Notes under the pieces: model-generated
The model's database searches: none
What the model was told of the DNA's origin: nothing
What the model saw: the letters and a program-made list of their open reading frames with translations, nothing else
Assembly: GCA_020433455.1 (NCBI GenBank)
Contig: JAGRCP010000049.1
Coordinates: 1-46,330 of the forward strand
Length of the DNA stretch: 46,330 nt
Reading direction: 5' to 3'
Origin: Caldilineaceae bacterium
GTDB taxonomy: Bacteria > Chloroflexota > Anaerolineae > Caldilineales > Caldilineaceae
In this document: positions 34,629 to 43,369 of the stretch, in pieces
Layout: the number at the start of each line of letters is the position of its first letter
How positions within the stretch are numbered: position 1 is the first letter of the stretch
Position numbers and translations under genes: made by a program

Positions 34629-35960
34629 ATGCTGGCTATGAATACAAAACGAATGCACGTTCATGAATCGACGTCATCGCGCATACCGACGCCGATTGGC
34701 GCGGCCGGCGGGATACGCAAAGCGCTGATGCTGCTCGTGCCGGCCCTGCTTGCCCTCTGCTTTGGCCCAGCCCGGCCCGTGGCAGCAGCGCCCGGCGCCC
34801 AGAGCAGCAGCGCCCCCCTGGTGCTGGCTGCCTATTACACCTGGTTTGACGAAAACACCTGGACATATGATCAATTGAGCGATCTGCCGGCCGAGCTGTA
34901 CGCTAGTCGGGATCGGGGCGCCATGGCCCGTCACATCGAACAGGCCCAGCAGGCGGGTATCGACGGCTTTGTAGTGGCATGGTACGGCCCAAACGGCGAC
35001 TCCAACCAGACAGAGCCCAATTTACGCGCGCTGTTGGATGAAGCGGCCGCCCGCAATTTTAAAATCGCCGTCCTTTTTGAAACCGACTCGCCGTTCCTGG
35101 GCGGCGTCGAGGCGATAACCGGTGCGCTTCAGCATATTAACAGCGTCCATGCCGCTCATCCGGCTTATCTGCGGGTTGATGGGCGACCGGTTGTTTTCTT
35201 TTGGCGACCGACCATCTACGATACAGGAACCTGGCAGGGAATTCGGGCCCAGGTCGATCCCGGCCATCACTCGATCTGGATTTCCGAAGGCGTGGACGTC
35301 AGCTACTTGCAGGTTTTTGACGGTCATCATCTCTACAGCAACACGTGGAATCCGCCGGCGGATCTCGCTGCCGTCAATCAAAAATTTGCCAATCTGGTCG
35401 CCCAAATGCGCGGGCAGACCGGCGCATATAAGTACTGGGTCGCCACGGTCATGCCCGGCTACAACGATCTGCGCATTCGTCCTAACGGCGGTTTTGCCGC
35501 CGACCGGGAAGGCGGCGCCTATTTCCAGCGTGCGTGGCAAGCAGCCGTGAGCAGCGCCCCCGACTGGATTATCATTACCAGCTTTAATGAATGGCCGGAA
35601 GGATCGTATATCGAGCCCAGCGCCGCCTATGGCCGCCAATATCTGGATCTGGCCGCGGCCGGCAGCGCACAATTTAAGGCAGGAGGCGGCGCCCAGGTTC
35701 CCGCCGCCCCTCGTCCGGAACCTGCTGCGCCCACGGCATACGTCAATACGCCCCTCCTCAATCTGCGCGCCGGCCCCAGCACGGACACAGCGATTATGGG
35801 ACAGGTCGTGCAGGGAACAGCGTTGCCTATCACCGGACGTCACGCGGCGGATGAACCCTGGTGGCAGGTGAAGAACGAAGAGCAAACGGTTTGGGTCTAT
35901 GGCCCGCTGCTGGAATTGGCCGGCCCTCTTACCCAGGTTCCTGTTGTGGCGGCGGAATGA
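34629..35960 (+). CDS. Secreted GH99/GH71-like glycoside hydrolase with SH3b tail
   Basis: About 443 residues if it starts at ATG 34629; ATG 34638 is nearly as good and no ribosome site decides. A signal peptide (LMLLVPALLALCFGPARPVAAA) precedes the domain that begins LAAYYTWFDENTW. Features of the GH99-like family are DGFVVAWYGPNGD, YLRVDGRPVVFFW and the active-site segment ITSFNEWPEGSYIEP. This fold includes endo-alpha-mannosidases and mannanases that act on alpha-mannose or related glycans. An SH3b domain near residues 375-430 (LNLRAGPSTDTAIMG to WVYGPLLEL) probably binds cell wall. It is transcribed away from the MBL operon and sits near LysM/M23 wall genes, consistent with an exported wall- or glycan-active enzyme. 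Confidence 0.85.
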   Translation: MLAMNTKRMHVHESTSSRIPTPIGAAGGIRKALMLLVPALLALCFGPARPVAAAPGAQSSSAPLVLAAYYTWFDENTWTYDQLSDLPAELYASRDRGAMARHIEQAQQAGIDGFVVAWYGPNGDSNQTEPNLRALLDEAAARNFKIAVLFETDSPFLGGVEAITGALQHINSVHAAHPAYLRVDGRPVVFFWRPTIYDTGTWQGIRAQVDPGHHSIWISEGVDVSYLQVFDGHHLYSNTWNPPADLAAVNQKFANLVAQMRGQTGAYKYWVATVMPGYNDLRIRPNGGFAADREGGAYFQRAWQAAVSSAPDWIIITSFNEWPEGSYIEPSAAYGRQYLDLAAAGSAQFKAGGGAQVPAAPRPEPAAPTAYVNTPLLNLRAGPSTDTAIMGQVVQGTALPITGRHAADEPWWQVKNEEQTVWVYGPLLELAGPLTQVPVVAAE

Positions 35961-35996
35961 CGCTGAGCGGACCCGCCGAAATTGGGCATATTTTGC

Positions 35997-36025
35997 GGAT
36001 TGGTTAACGTTTATCGGTCCAATCC
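35997..36025. promoter_or_regulatory. Inverted repeat before hpt
   Basis: GGATTGG (35997-36003) and CCAATCC (36019-36025) are perfect complements with a 15-base spacer, between the glycoside-hydrolase gene and hpt. The right arm is followed by a T-rich stretch, so it might be a weak terminator or a leader hairpin; it could also be an operator. Confidence 0.35.
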
Positions 36026-36076
36026 TGATTCTTTCAATCTTGTAACTGTATGTCGGACCGAAAAGGAGAAAGTAGT

Positions 36077-36658
36077 ATGCCCAGGACAAGCGGTACGTTG
36101 GCGGACGATATTGACCACATTTTAATCGATGAAGAGACCCTGCGCATGCGCGTGCGGGAACTCGGAAGAGAAATTAACGACTTCTATCAGGACCAGGATC
36201 TGCTGCTCATTTCCGTGTTGAAGGGCAGCATTATGTTTATGGCCGATCTCTGCCGCGCCATTGACATCCCCCACGAGATTGATTTTATGGCGACCAGCAG
36301 CTACGGCGCAGGCATGGAAAGCACCGGCGTCGTGCGCATCATCAAAGACCTGAATAATCCCATTGCCGATCGCAACATTCTTATCGTAGAAGACATCATC
36401 GACAGCGGCCACACGCTGACTTATCTCTTGGGCTTATTGGACCAGCGTCAACCCAAATCTATTCGTATCGTCTCCCTGCTGGACAAGCCTTCCCGGCGGG
36501 AGGTTGAACTGGCGGTTGATTGGACCGGCTTCTCTATTCCCAATGAATTTGTCGTCGGTTACGGCTTGGACTTCGACGAATGGTATCGCAATCTCCCCTA
36601 CATCGGCGTGCTCAAGTGCTCAGTCTATAGCGAGCTGGAGGACGCCGCCGGCTCGTGA
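36077..36658 (+). CDS. hpt: Hypoxanthine (guanine) phosphoribosyltransferase
   Basis: Purine salvage enzyme that joins hypoxanthine or guanine to PRPP to give IMP or GMP. The protein is 193 residues with an N-terminal helix, LLISVLKGSIMFMADL (flexible substrate loop region), the PRPP-binding motif VEDIIDSGHTL with E105, D106 and D109, and VGYGLDFDEWYRNLPYIG near the end. Length and motifs fit bacterial Hpt. ATG 36077 is chosen because AAAAGGAG sits eight bases before it; the frame is open to 36050 but that start has no site. It overlaps the M23 gene by GTGA, though no functional link is obvious. Confidence 0.95.
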   Translation: MPRTSGTLADDIDHILIDEETLRMRVRELGREINDFYQDQDLLLISVLKGSIMFMADLCRAIDIPHEIDFMATSSYGAGMESTGVVRIIKDLNNPIADRNILIVEDIIDSGHTLTYLLGLLDQRQPKSIRIVSLLDKPSRREVELAVDWTGFSIPNEFVVGYGLDFDEWYRNLPYIGVLKCSVYSELEDAAGS

Positions 36659-37968
36659 ATCGTTCACTCCGCTTTGCTTCCGCACCGCGGCTCAGTCGGC
36701 GCGGCCGGCTTCTGTTCCTCTTCACGACCGTATGCGCCTTGGCGCTTTTGTGGATTGGGATGACGCCCGCTGTTACCCGCGCCCAGGAAGACGAAACCGT
36801 CGGCGTTTACGTTGTCGCGCCGGGCGACACGCTTAGCGCCATCGCGGCACGCTATGATCTCCCGCTGGACGCCATTACGCAGCTCAACAACATCACCGAT
36901 CCGGCGCTCATTCAGGTTGGTCAGGAGTTGCTGATCCCGACTCGATCAAGCGCGCTTGCGCTGGGCGTCGTTGAAACCGCGACAAGCATCGCACTCCCCG
37001 GCGAGAGCCTGGCCGGGCTCAGCGCGCGCGTGGGCGCTGAGCCGAGCCTTATCGCCGCGCTCAACAACATCAGCCCAACGGCGCGTCTCTGGCCGGGCAT
37101 GCCGCTCCTGATTCCTGCGGCGCAGGCGGAAGAGGCGTCGCTACGGTTCGGCGCAGTTGAAAGAGTGACGGTTCCCGCGCAGATTGAGCAAGGGCGAACA
37201 GGACGAATTCAGATTGAGAGCAGGCGGCCGCTCTCCTTAACATTGGATTGGAACGGGCTCGCGCTTGAACCGGTAGCGCTTGCCATACCCGCGACGAGCG
37301 TGGAAACGCTTTTACCCACGCCCGCCCTCATTGCGCCGGGCGTTTATACGTTTACTGTGGTCTACACTGCCGCCAATGGCGTGGACGTGAGGCGAACCTG
37401 GCCCGTCGAGATTGTAGACGGCGGTTATGCCTTCCAGTCTCTCACCCTGCCGGCGGACAAAAGCGAGACGCTGGACGCCACAGCCGGCATCTCCGAAACG
37501 GAACTGCTCAGCGCCGTTTATGCCCCGATAACAACAAGCCTGACCTGGCGCAGCGCCTTCAATCGCCCCATCGGGCCGGAGTTCGCTACGACCAGCCCCT
37601 TTGGCACCCGGCGCACCTATAATGACGGCGTCTTGAACGGCTTTCACGGCGGCCAGGACTTCGGCGCGCCTGAAGGCACGCCGGTAACAGCCCCTGCTGA
37701 CGGCGTAGTCGTTTTGGCCCAGCCTTTGGTCATCCGAGGCAATGCCGTCGTGGTGGATCACGGCCAAGGCGTCTACACCGGCTATTGGCACTTGAGCGAA
37801 ATGAATGTCGAGGCGGGGCAAGCGGTCAGCGCAGGCGATGTTCTCGGCCTGGTGGGCAACACCGGACGCAGTACCGGCGCGCATTTGCACTGGGAACTGC
37901 GCATTCGGGGCATTGCCGTTGATCCCCTGCAATTTTTGGATGAGGCGCTCTTCACGCCTGAATCGTGA
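36655..37968 (+). CDS. Secreted M23 peptidase with two LysM domains
   Basis: A 437-residue exported cell-wall endopeptidase. After a signal peptide (about 18-40) come two LysM modules (about 50-96, YVVAPGDTLSAIAARYDLP to ELLIP, and about 103-155, IALPGESLAGL to MPLLIP), a beta-rich linker, and an M23 domain from about 315. The zinc ligands are present: H331-GGQD335 and the H410-L-H412 pair in GAHLHWEL. It should cleave cross-bridges in peptidoglycan or a related wall polymer. It starts with GTG overlapping the hpt stop. A strong hairpin terminator lies downstream. Confidence 0.92.
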   Translation: MNRSLRFASAPRLSRRGRLLFLFTTVCALALLWIGMTPAVTRAQEDETVGVYVVAPGDTLSAIAARYDLPLDAITQLNNITDPALIQVGQELLIPTRSSALALGVVETATSIALPGESLAGLSARVGAEPSLIAALNNISPTARLWPGMPLLIPAAQAEEASLRFGAVERVTVPAQIEQGRTGRIQIESRRPLSLTLDWNGLALEPVALAIPATSVETLLPTPALIAPGVYTFTVVYTAANGVDVRRTWPVEIVDGGYAFQSLTLPADKSETLDATAGISETELLSAVYAPITTSLTWRSAFNRPIGPEFATTSPFGTRRTYNDGVLNGFHGGQDFGAPEGTPVTAPADGVVVLAQPLVIRGNAVVVDHGQGVYTGYWHLSEMNVEAGQAVSAGDVLGLVGNTGRSTGAHLHWELRIRGIAVDPLQFLDEALFTPES

Positions 37969-38032
37969 GGGTTCGATGAAAACACATGCAGCCGGCTGAT
38001 AAAGCGCTGCGCATGAGTTTCCGGGAGAATAC

Positions 38033-38070
38033 AAAACAGGCCGCCGGCAATAGCCGGCGGCCTGTTTTTT
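38033..38070. terminator. Bidirectional rho-independent terminator
   Basis: A perfect 16-bp stem (38033-38048 and 38053-38068) with loop AATA; the outer bases are AAAACAGG/CCTGTTTT and a T run continues to 38070. It lies between the convergent M23 and bL25 genes and would stop transcripts from both sides. Confidence 0.9.
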
Positions 38071-38093
38071 AAAATCGTATACCCAACTGAAGA

Positions 38094-38747
38094 TTATTCT
38101 TCGTCTTCCGACGCTTCTTCGTCTTCGCCCACCAGCTCCGGCACGACCATGTCGCCGTCTTCCAGCGCTTCTTCGTCCGTCTCGTCTTCCACGGCAGCGC
38201 GCGGCACCACCATGGTGAAGACTGTCTCCTCCACAGGCGTGAGGTATTCAACGCCGGGGATGGACGGCAAGTCAGCGACGGTAATGGTATTTTCCAGAGT
38301 CAGGGACGTAATGTCAACCTCTACATATGCGGGAATATCGGCCGGCAGGGCTTCAATTTCTACGTTATCCAAGGCCTGAAGAACCATAAGCCCGGCCTCC
38401 ATCTCTTCCGGTTTGCCGGTCTGATGAATGGTGACGTGGACAACCTGCTTCTCGCGCATATTCACCGCATAGAAATCGGCGTGAACAATCTTGCGGCTGA
38501 CCGGATCGCGCTGTAGCTCGCGCATCAGGACATTATGGGTCTTGCCTCCCGCCACCGACAGCTCCACCAACTGCGCGCCGGCGCCTTTTTGCAGGGCTGC
38601 TTCCAGGCTGCGGGCATCCATCTGAAGCTTAAGCGGATCGGTCGCCTGGCCGTAGACAATCATGGGAACCAGGCCATTCTCACGTAGCCGGCGCACCTTG
38701 CGGCCGGTTACTTCACGCCCTTCGGCGGTAAGCGTCAATTTAGACAT
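38094..38747 (-). CDS. rplY: 50S ribosomal protein bL25 (CTC/TL5 type)
   Basis: A 217-residue protein of the CTC/TL5 class, with a two-domain structure. The N-terminal 5S rRNA-binding beta-barrel starts LTAEGREVTGRKVRRLRENG and continues VPMIVYGQATDPLKLQ; RDPVSRKIVHADFYAV is the usual block. The C-terminal TL5 domain (about 95-185) includes ALDNVEIEALPADIP and ends in an acidic tail of Asp/Glu. AGAGGAG lies nine bases before the ATG. In other bacteria it often neighbours pth and prs, but those are absent here. It shares a terminator with the M23 gene. Confidence 0.95.
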   Translation of the reverse strand: MSKLTLTAEGREVTGRKVRRLRENGLVPMIVYGQATDPLKLQMDARSLEAALQKGAGAQLVELSVAGGKTHNVLMRELQRDPVSRKIVHADFYAVNMREKQVVHVTIHQTGKPEEMEAGLMVLQALDNVEIEALPADIPAYVEVDITSLTLENTITVADLPSIPGVEYLTPVEETVFTMVVPRAAVEDETDEEALEDGDMVVPELVGEDEEASEDEE

Positions 38748-38819
38748 AAAAACTTGCTCCTCTGAACAAAACGATCATGATTCTGCGTTTCAAACGTTTA
38801 AAAATTTCGGTTACCGATT

Positions 38820-39293
38820 CTATTGGGCCGAATTCGGGTTTTGAAAAGCGCGGCGCAGCAGCCAGGTAATCAGGCCAAATCCAGCGCCCGCTAACAGCGC
38901 CGTGACGGGCGTAAAAACGGTCGAGATATTACCGCTAACCCGGGCGGCAAAAAGAGCCAGCGTCCGCACGTCCGTTGCTTGCACTTCCTGGGCAACCACA
39001 ACGGAACTGTTCGCCTCCTGTAGCGTCATGCGCCGGGCAACGGCAACGCCGATTCCGCTGTTGTGCACGTCAATCGTTCCGGCACGGACAAACCCCGCCC
39101 CCGATTCTTCCAGCCGTAAAGCGCTGGCTTGAAGCGAGCGCACTCCCGACTGATGCAGGGAGACCTGGCCGCCCGCAACATGTTCGACCATGGTTTCACT
39201 CAGGCTAATTGGCTGTTCGCCCAACTCCTGGCTGGCGGCCGCAGCAAAATTCTCCAGCGGATTCCCATCCTGGTTTTGCGATTCGTTCGCCAT
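38820..39293 (-). CDS. Small membrane-anchored protein of six 15-residue repeats
   Basis: A 157-residue protein from ATG 39293 (GGAGAG upstream; the frame is open to 39311). Residues 35-124 divide into six 15-residue units at 35-49, 50-64, 65-79, 80-94, 95-109 and 110-124. The shared pattern is G/N near the start, a small residue at position 7, a hydrophobic residue at 10 and 12, and S/A at the end. A 15-residue period suggests a beta-solenoid rung. One membrane helix follows (about 127-146), then a short basic and polar tail. No catalytic site or family is recognised. It has its own near-consensus promoter. The solenoid could be a binding surface or a short filament unit (inference). Confidence 0.72.
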   Translation of the reverse strand: MANESQNQDGNPLENFAAAASQELGEQPISLSETMVEHVAGGQVSLHQSGVRSLQASALRLEESGAGFVRAGTIDVHNSGIGVAVARRMTLQEANSSVVVAQEVQATDVRTLALFAARVSGNISTVFTPVTALLAGAGFGLITWLLRRAFQNPNSAQ

Positions 39294-39364
39294 TCTGTCT
39301 CTCCATCTCATCCTGCAAGCCGGGCGCCACGCGAAAAGCGCGCCCCCAAAAAAGCGCGTTCCGT

Positions 39365-39394
39365 ATTATAGCGCAGAGAGAGAGAGGCGGTCAA
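39365..39394 (-). promoter_or_regulatory. Near-consensus promoter of the 15-residue-repeat protein gene
   Basis: On the minus strand, TTGACC (39389-39394) and TATAAT (39365-39370) are 18 bases apart, five of six and six of six matches. The spacer is a CT-rich run. The leader would be about 65 bases. It is the best sigma-70-type promoter in the window. Confidence 0.7.
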
Positions 39395-39461
39395 TTCCCG
39401 CGCTGTAAAAATCCGCGCAAGGATTGGCGCAGAATTGTAGCGAAACCCGGCCGATGCTACC

Positions 39462-41588
39462 ATGCACGCTATGATTACCACTCGCACTCGTCCGGTACAT
39501 TCCCTATACCGGATCGCCTATCAGACTGCCCTGCCGTCCGGCGCGCTGCTCTGTATAGTCGGTCTATTCTGGCTCTTCATGGTCCCGGCGCGCCGACTGC
39601 CAATCCCGCTCCCGCAGCAGGAAGCGGCGCCTGCCGCAGTCCTCGCCTCCGGCGTGAATGCGGCCATGACCAGCCCCGCCGTCACCTATACCGATGGTTG
39701 GCGCGTAACGCCCGCGGGCGCAGATCCCCCCGAGCCGGCGGACCCCTGGCGCGAGCCCGCGGGAACGCTCGCCTTTTCCTATACGGGGCGCGAACTGGCG
39801 CTTCTGCTGGCCGAGGGCGACTACTGGGGCTATCTCTTCGTCACGGTGGACGGCAAACCGGCCAACCGCCTCACCAATATACGGGGCAATACCAACAGCG
39901 AGAGCCGTCCCGCGGGCTACAAAACTTTTTACGCACCGGAAATCGCGGTGGACGGGACGTCCGCCGTACGCCCGCGGTTGATTCACGTCGCGGCGGATGA
40001 CGGTCCCCACCGCGTGGCGGTGGAGGTTTGGCGCAGCTGGAGCCAGACGCCCATACGCGGCGTGCTGATCGATGCGCTGCCTTCGCCCGGCCTGCCGCGT
40101 TGGCCGGGCGTTGCCTTGTTGGCGGCAGGCGGCTGGCTGCTGGGCTGGTGGGGCGCAAGACGCGTATCCGCCCTGCGTGCGCCCGCAACATGGCGGCGCG
40201 CGCATACAGCCTGGTGCGACGACGAAAGGATCCAAAATGCCGCGCTTTTTGCGGCAAGTTTCGGACTGTTGACGGCAGGAGTCGGCGCGTATTCCTCGCT
40301 CTGGGGGCTGACGTTGGCAGGAGTGACGCTTTTGGGCGCAGCGGCTCTGGCGCGGCCGGCATTGTGGTTCGCCGCGCTGATGTTCGCGCTGCCCTTCTAC
40401 TTTGGGATCAAGCTGCCCCTCCTGCCCGGCCGCGCGTTTGAGATCATCGACATCGGCGTGTTGGGCGGCGTGCTACTCTGGCTATTTACGCTCTTTATGC
40501 ACGAATCGCCCCCCGATAAGAAAGGCTCTCGTCTGCCGTTTTGGCTGCTCATGGCGCTGACGACCTGGGCCCTCATCAGCGCGGTCGCCGCCGATTATCA
40601 AAGCCTGGCATTGCGCGAATGGCGGACGGTCTTTCTGGATGCAGCGCTTTTTGCCGTTGCGCTCAGGGGGCTGCTGGCCTACAGCAGGCGCCCGCAGTCA
40701 GACCGCGCCCTCATTGTCGGCGCTTGGCTGGCCGGAGCTACGCTCATGGCCCTCATAGGATGGGGGCAATTTTGGCGTGGTGACATGGCCGTTACGGCCG
40801 AGGGCGTACGCCGCGTACGGGGACTCTACGGCTCGCCCAATAATCTGGCCCTTTATCTGGAGCGTACGCTGGCGGTAACGTTAGCGCTGGCGCTTTTCAG
40901 CCGGGGAAAAATGCGTTTTGGGTCAATAGGCATGGCTGCGATTCAGGGCGGCGCACTCTTGCTTACCTTTAGCAAAGGGGCAATCTTTCTGGCCTTGCCC
41001 GCATTGTTGCTCACGCTTTGGATAGGCGGGTTCTATTTACTGGGCAAGCGGGGCGAGTCACGCCGTATTCTCTGGTGGCTGGCAGGGGCGGCCCTGCTGG
41101 CGGGGCTGGGGCTTCTGCCTTTTCTGGCCACGGAACGCTTCCAACGCCTGCTCGACTTCCGTAGCGGAACCGGTTTCCTGCGCCTACAACTCTGGCGCAG
41201 CGCCTGGCGCATGGCATTGGATCATTCTCTGCTGGGCGTGGGGCCGGACAACTTCCTCTATTTCTTCCGTAATCGCTACATTCTGCCCGCAGCCTGGCAG
41301 GAGCCGAACTTGAATCACCCCCACACCTGGCTGCTGGACTGGTGGACGCGCCTGGGCATCCCGGGCATGGCGTTAGGTCTCGGTTTTTGGTTCAGCGGCA
41401 TCCGCGGCCTCATTGTACGGTTAAGCCGCACGCAGACAACCGGCAGTCTGCCCGTCCTTGCGCTCGGTTTCCTGGCTGCCTCTATTGCAGCCTTGGCTCA
41501 CGGCCTCATCGACATCAGCTATGCGCTGCCGGATTTGATGATCGTGTGGGCATTCTTGCTGGCCGGAGGCGTCATTCGTGAAGCATGA
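39462..41588 (+). CDS. O-antigen ligase/polymerase-like protein with extra periplasmic domain
   Basis: A 708-residue membrane protein. A first helix (about 25-43) is followed by a ~150-residue extracytoplasmic domain (about 60-205) with beta-rich segments such as GTLAFSYTGRELALLL and LFVTVDGKPANRL. About twelve helices follow, and the Wzy_C/WaaL core loop has RVRGLYGSPNNLALYLERT, AWRMALDHSLLGVGPDNF and NHPHTWLLDWWTRLGIPG. Such enzymes polymerise or transfer polyprenyl-linked glycans outside the membrane. An added N-terminal beta domain ahead of the ligase core is unusual and may bind the glycan or lipid acceptor. Start ATG 39462 (ATG 39471 is an alternative). Divergent from the 15-residue-repeat protein gene. 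Confidence 0.85.
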   Translation: MHAMITTRTRPVHSLYRIAYQTALPSGALLCIVGLFWLFMVPARRLPIPLPQQEAAPAAVLASGVNAAMTSPAVTYTDGWRVTPAGADPPEPADPWREPAGTLAFSYTGRELALLLAEGDYWGYLFVTVDGKPANRLTNIRGNTNSESRPAGYKTFYAPEIAVDGTSAVRPRLIHVAADDGPHRVAVEVWRSWSQTPIRGVLIDALPSPGLPRWPGVALLAAGGWLLGWWGARRVSALRAPATWRRAHTAWCDDERIQNAALFAASFGLLTAGVGAYSSLWGLTLAGVTLLGAAALARPALWFAALMFALPFYFGIKLPLLPGRAFEIIDIGVLGGVLLWLFTLFMHESPPDKKGSRLPFWLLMALTTWALISAVAADYQSLALREWRTVFLDAALFAVALRGLLAYSRRPQSDRALIVGAWLAGATLMALIGWGQFWRGDMAVTAEGVRRVRGLYGSPNNLALYLERTLAVTLALALFSRGKMRFGSIGMAAIQGGALLLTFSKGAIFLALPALLLTLWIGGFYLLGKRGESRRILWWLAGAALLAGLGLLPFLATERFQRLLDFRSGTGFLRLQLWRSAWRMALDHSLLGVGPDNFLYFFRNRYILPAAWQEPNLNHPHTWLLDWWTRLGIPGMALGLGFWFSGIRGLIVRLSRTQTTGSLPVLALGFLAASIAALAHGLIDISYALPDLMIVWAFLLAGGVIREA

Positions 41589-41689
41589 GGCGAAAGTCAC
41601 CCCAATCTCATGTCACGCTTCCCTCTTCCTATTCTGCATATTCACATATCATATAGCGCGTCGTATCAGCTATTTCTGAAGGGAAAATC

Positions 41690-43330
41690 ATGATCCAACT
41701 ATTGGTCGAAGAGCCGCTCTTGCTGCTCTTTTTGGTGACAGCTATCGGCTATGCCATCGGCCGCATTAAAATTAAAGGGAGTAGCCTGGGGGTAGCGGCG
41801 GTGCTCTTTGTCGGCCTTTTCTTTGGCGCGCTCAATGAGGAAATTGAGCTACCCTCCGTCATCTTCGAGATGGGGTTGGTCATCTTCGTTTACACCATCG
41901 GACTGAGCAGCGGAGCCGGCTTTTTCGCCTCATTTAACCGGCGCGGCCTGCGCGACAATCTCTTCATTGTTTCCATGCTCACGTTGGGTGCGGGGATGAC
42001 CGCCGCGGCCCAGGTCCTTTTGCGCCTTAAAGCGTCGGTGGCCGCGGGCATGTTTGCGGGCAGCATGACCAACACGCCCGCCCTGGCCGGCCTGCTGGAC
42101 GCAATCCGTAATGCCGCGCCCGACGCCCAGCTCACCCAGTTGCTGGCCGAGCCGGTGGTCGGTTATTCAGTCGCTTATCCCATGGGCGTTTTGGGCATGC
42201 TTCTGGCTGTGGCCGTTATGCAGCGAGTCTGGCGGATTGACTATGCCGAAGACGTGAAGCGTCTGCGCCACCTCAACCTGGTTGAGAAGGAGATTTACAA
42301 TCGCACCGTCTACGTGACGAACCCCAACGTGACGGGAATTCCCCTGCGCGCGGTCACGGGCCACGAGCATCTCACGATTCTTTTGGGGCGCTATCGGCGC
42401 GACGGCTTGACTCGGCTGGCGGACGGCGATACCCGCTTGCAGATCGGTGATCTGGTCAGCGTAATCGGCACGCCGGAAGATGTAGACGCCGCGGTCGGCG
42501 TATTGGGTGAATTAACCAGCGAACACCTGGAGCTGGATCGCAGTCAATATGATTTCCGCCGCGTCTTTGTCTCCAATCCGGATGTGGCCGGACGCACCAT
42601 CGCCTCGTTGCAACTGCCGCGCACCTACGACGCCGTGGTCACCCGCGTACGGCGCGGCGATGTGGACATTCTGGCCGATGCCAATACCGTGCTGGAGTTG
42701 GGCGACCGGGTCCGGGTCGTCACCCGGCGCGAAAACATGCCGGCCCTCAGTGCGCTCTTCGGTGACTCATACAAGGCGCTGAGTGAGGTCAACCTGCTCA
42801 ATTTTGGCATCGGCCTTTCGTTGGGCATGTTGCTGGGCTTGATTCCCTTTCCCCTTCCGGGCGGCATTACTTTCAAACTGGGCATGGCAGGCGGGCCCCT
42901 GATCGTGGGCCTGGTGTTGGGCGCCTTGCGGCGTACCGGCCCCATGGTGTGGACCATGTCCTACAGCGCGAATCTCACCTTGCGCCAGATGGGGTTAATT
43001 TTGCTGCTGGCAGGTATCGGCGTCCGCTCGGGCTATACCTTTGTGAGCACTTTCCAGCAGAGCGGCGGTCTCTCCATCTTTGCGGCCGGCGCGGTTATCA
43101 CGACGACGGTTGCCTTTCTTACCCTGTTCATCGGCTACAAGCTGCTCAATATTCCCTACAGCATGTTGATCGGCATGTTGTCGGGGCTACAAACTCAGCC
43201 GGCGGTGCTGGGCTTCTCCACGGAACAGAGCCGCAACGAGGTGCCCAATATCGGCTATGCGCTGGTCTTTCCCATTGCAACCATCACCAAGATTCTGTTT
43301 GCACAACTCTTACTGGTCCTCCTGAGGTGA
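41690..43330 (+). CDS. AspT/YidE/YbjL-family transporter with two RCK-C domains
   Basis: A 546-residue inner membrane protein with two membrane halves, each with about five or six helices, around a cytoplasmic core. The first half contains the family signature GMFAGSMTNTPALAG; the second has the matching MLSGLQTQPAVLGF near its end. Two TrkA-C/RCK-C regulatory domains lie in the middle (about 205-275 and 287-360). AspT itself exchanges aspartate and alanine; YidE/YbjL substrates are less certain, so the substrate here is not assigned. ATG 41690 follows AAGGGAAAATC. It is the first of two co-directional genes with a GNAT acetyltransferase. Confidence 0.9.
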   Translation: MIQLLVEEPLLLLFLVTAIGYAIGRIKIKGSSLGVAAVLFVGLFFGALNEEIELPSVIFEMGLVIFVYTIGLSSGAGFFASFNRRGLRDNLFIVSMLTLGAGMTAAAQVLLRLKASVAAGMFAGSMTNTPALAGLLDAIRNAAPDAQLTQLLAEPVVGYSVAYPMGVLGMLLAVAVMQRVWRIDYAEDVKRLRHLNLVEKEIYNRTVYVTNPNVTGIPLRAVTGHEHLTILLGRYRRDGLTRLADGDTRLQIGDLVSVIGTPEDVDAAVGVLGELTSEHLELDRSQYDFRRVFVSNPDVAGRTIASLQLPRTYDAVVTRVRRGDVDILADANTVLELGDRVRVVTRRENMPALSALFGDSYKALSEVNLLNFGIGLSLGMLLGLIPFPLPGGITFKLGMAGGPLIVGLVLGALRRTGPMVWTMSYSANLTLRQMGLILLLAGIGVRSGYTFVSTFQQSGGLSIFAAGAVITTTVAFLTLFIGYKLLNIPYSMLIGMLSGLQTQPAVLGFSTEQSRNEVPNIGYALVFPIATITKILFAQLLLVLLR

Positions 43331-43369
43331 TTGGAATGCCGGAATGACCCTACAAAGGGAGCTTGATGA

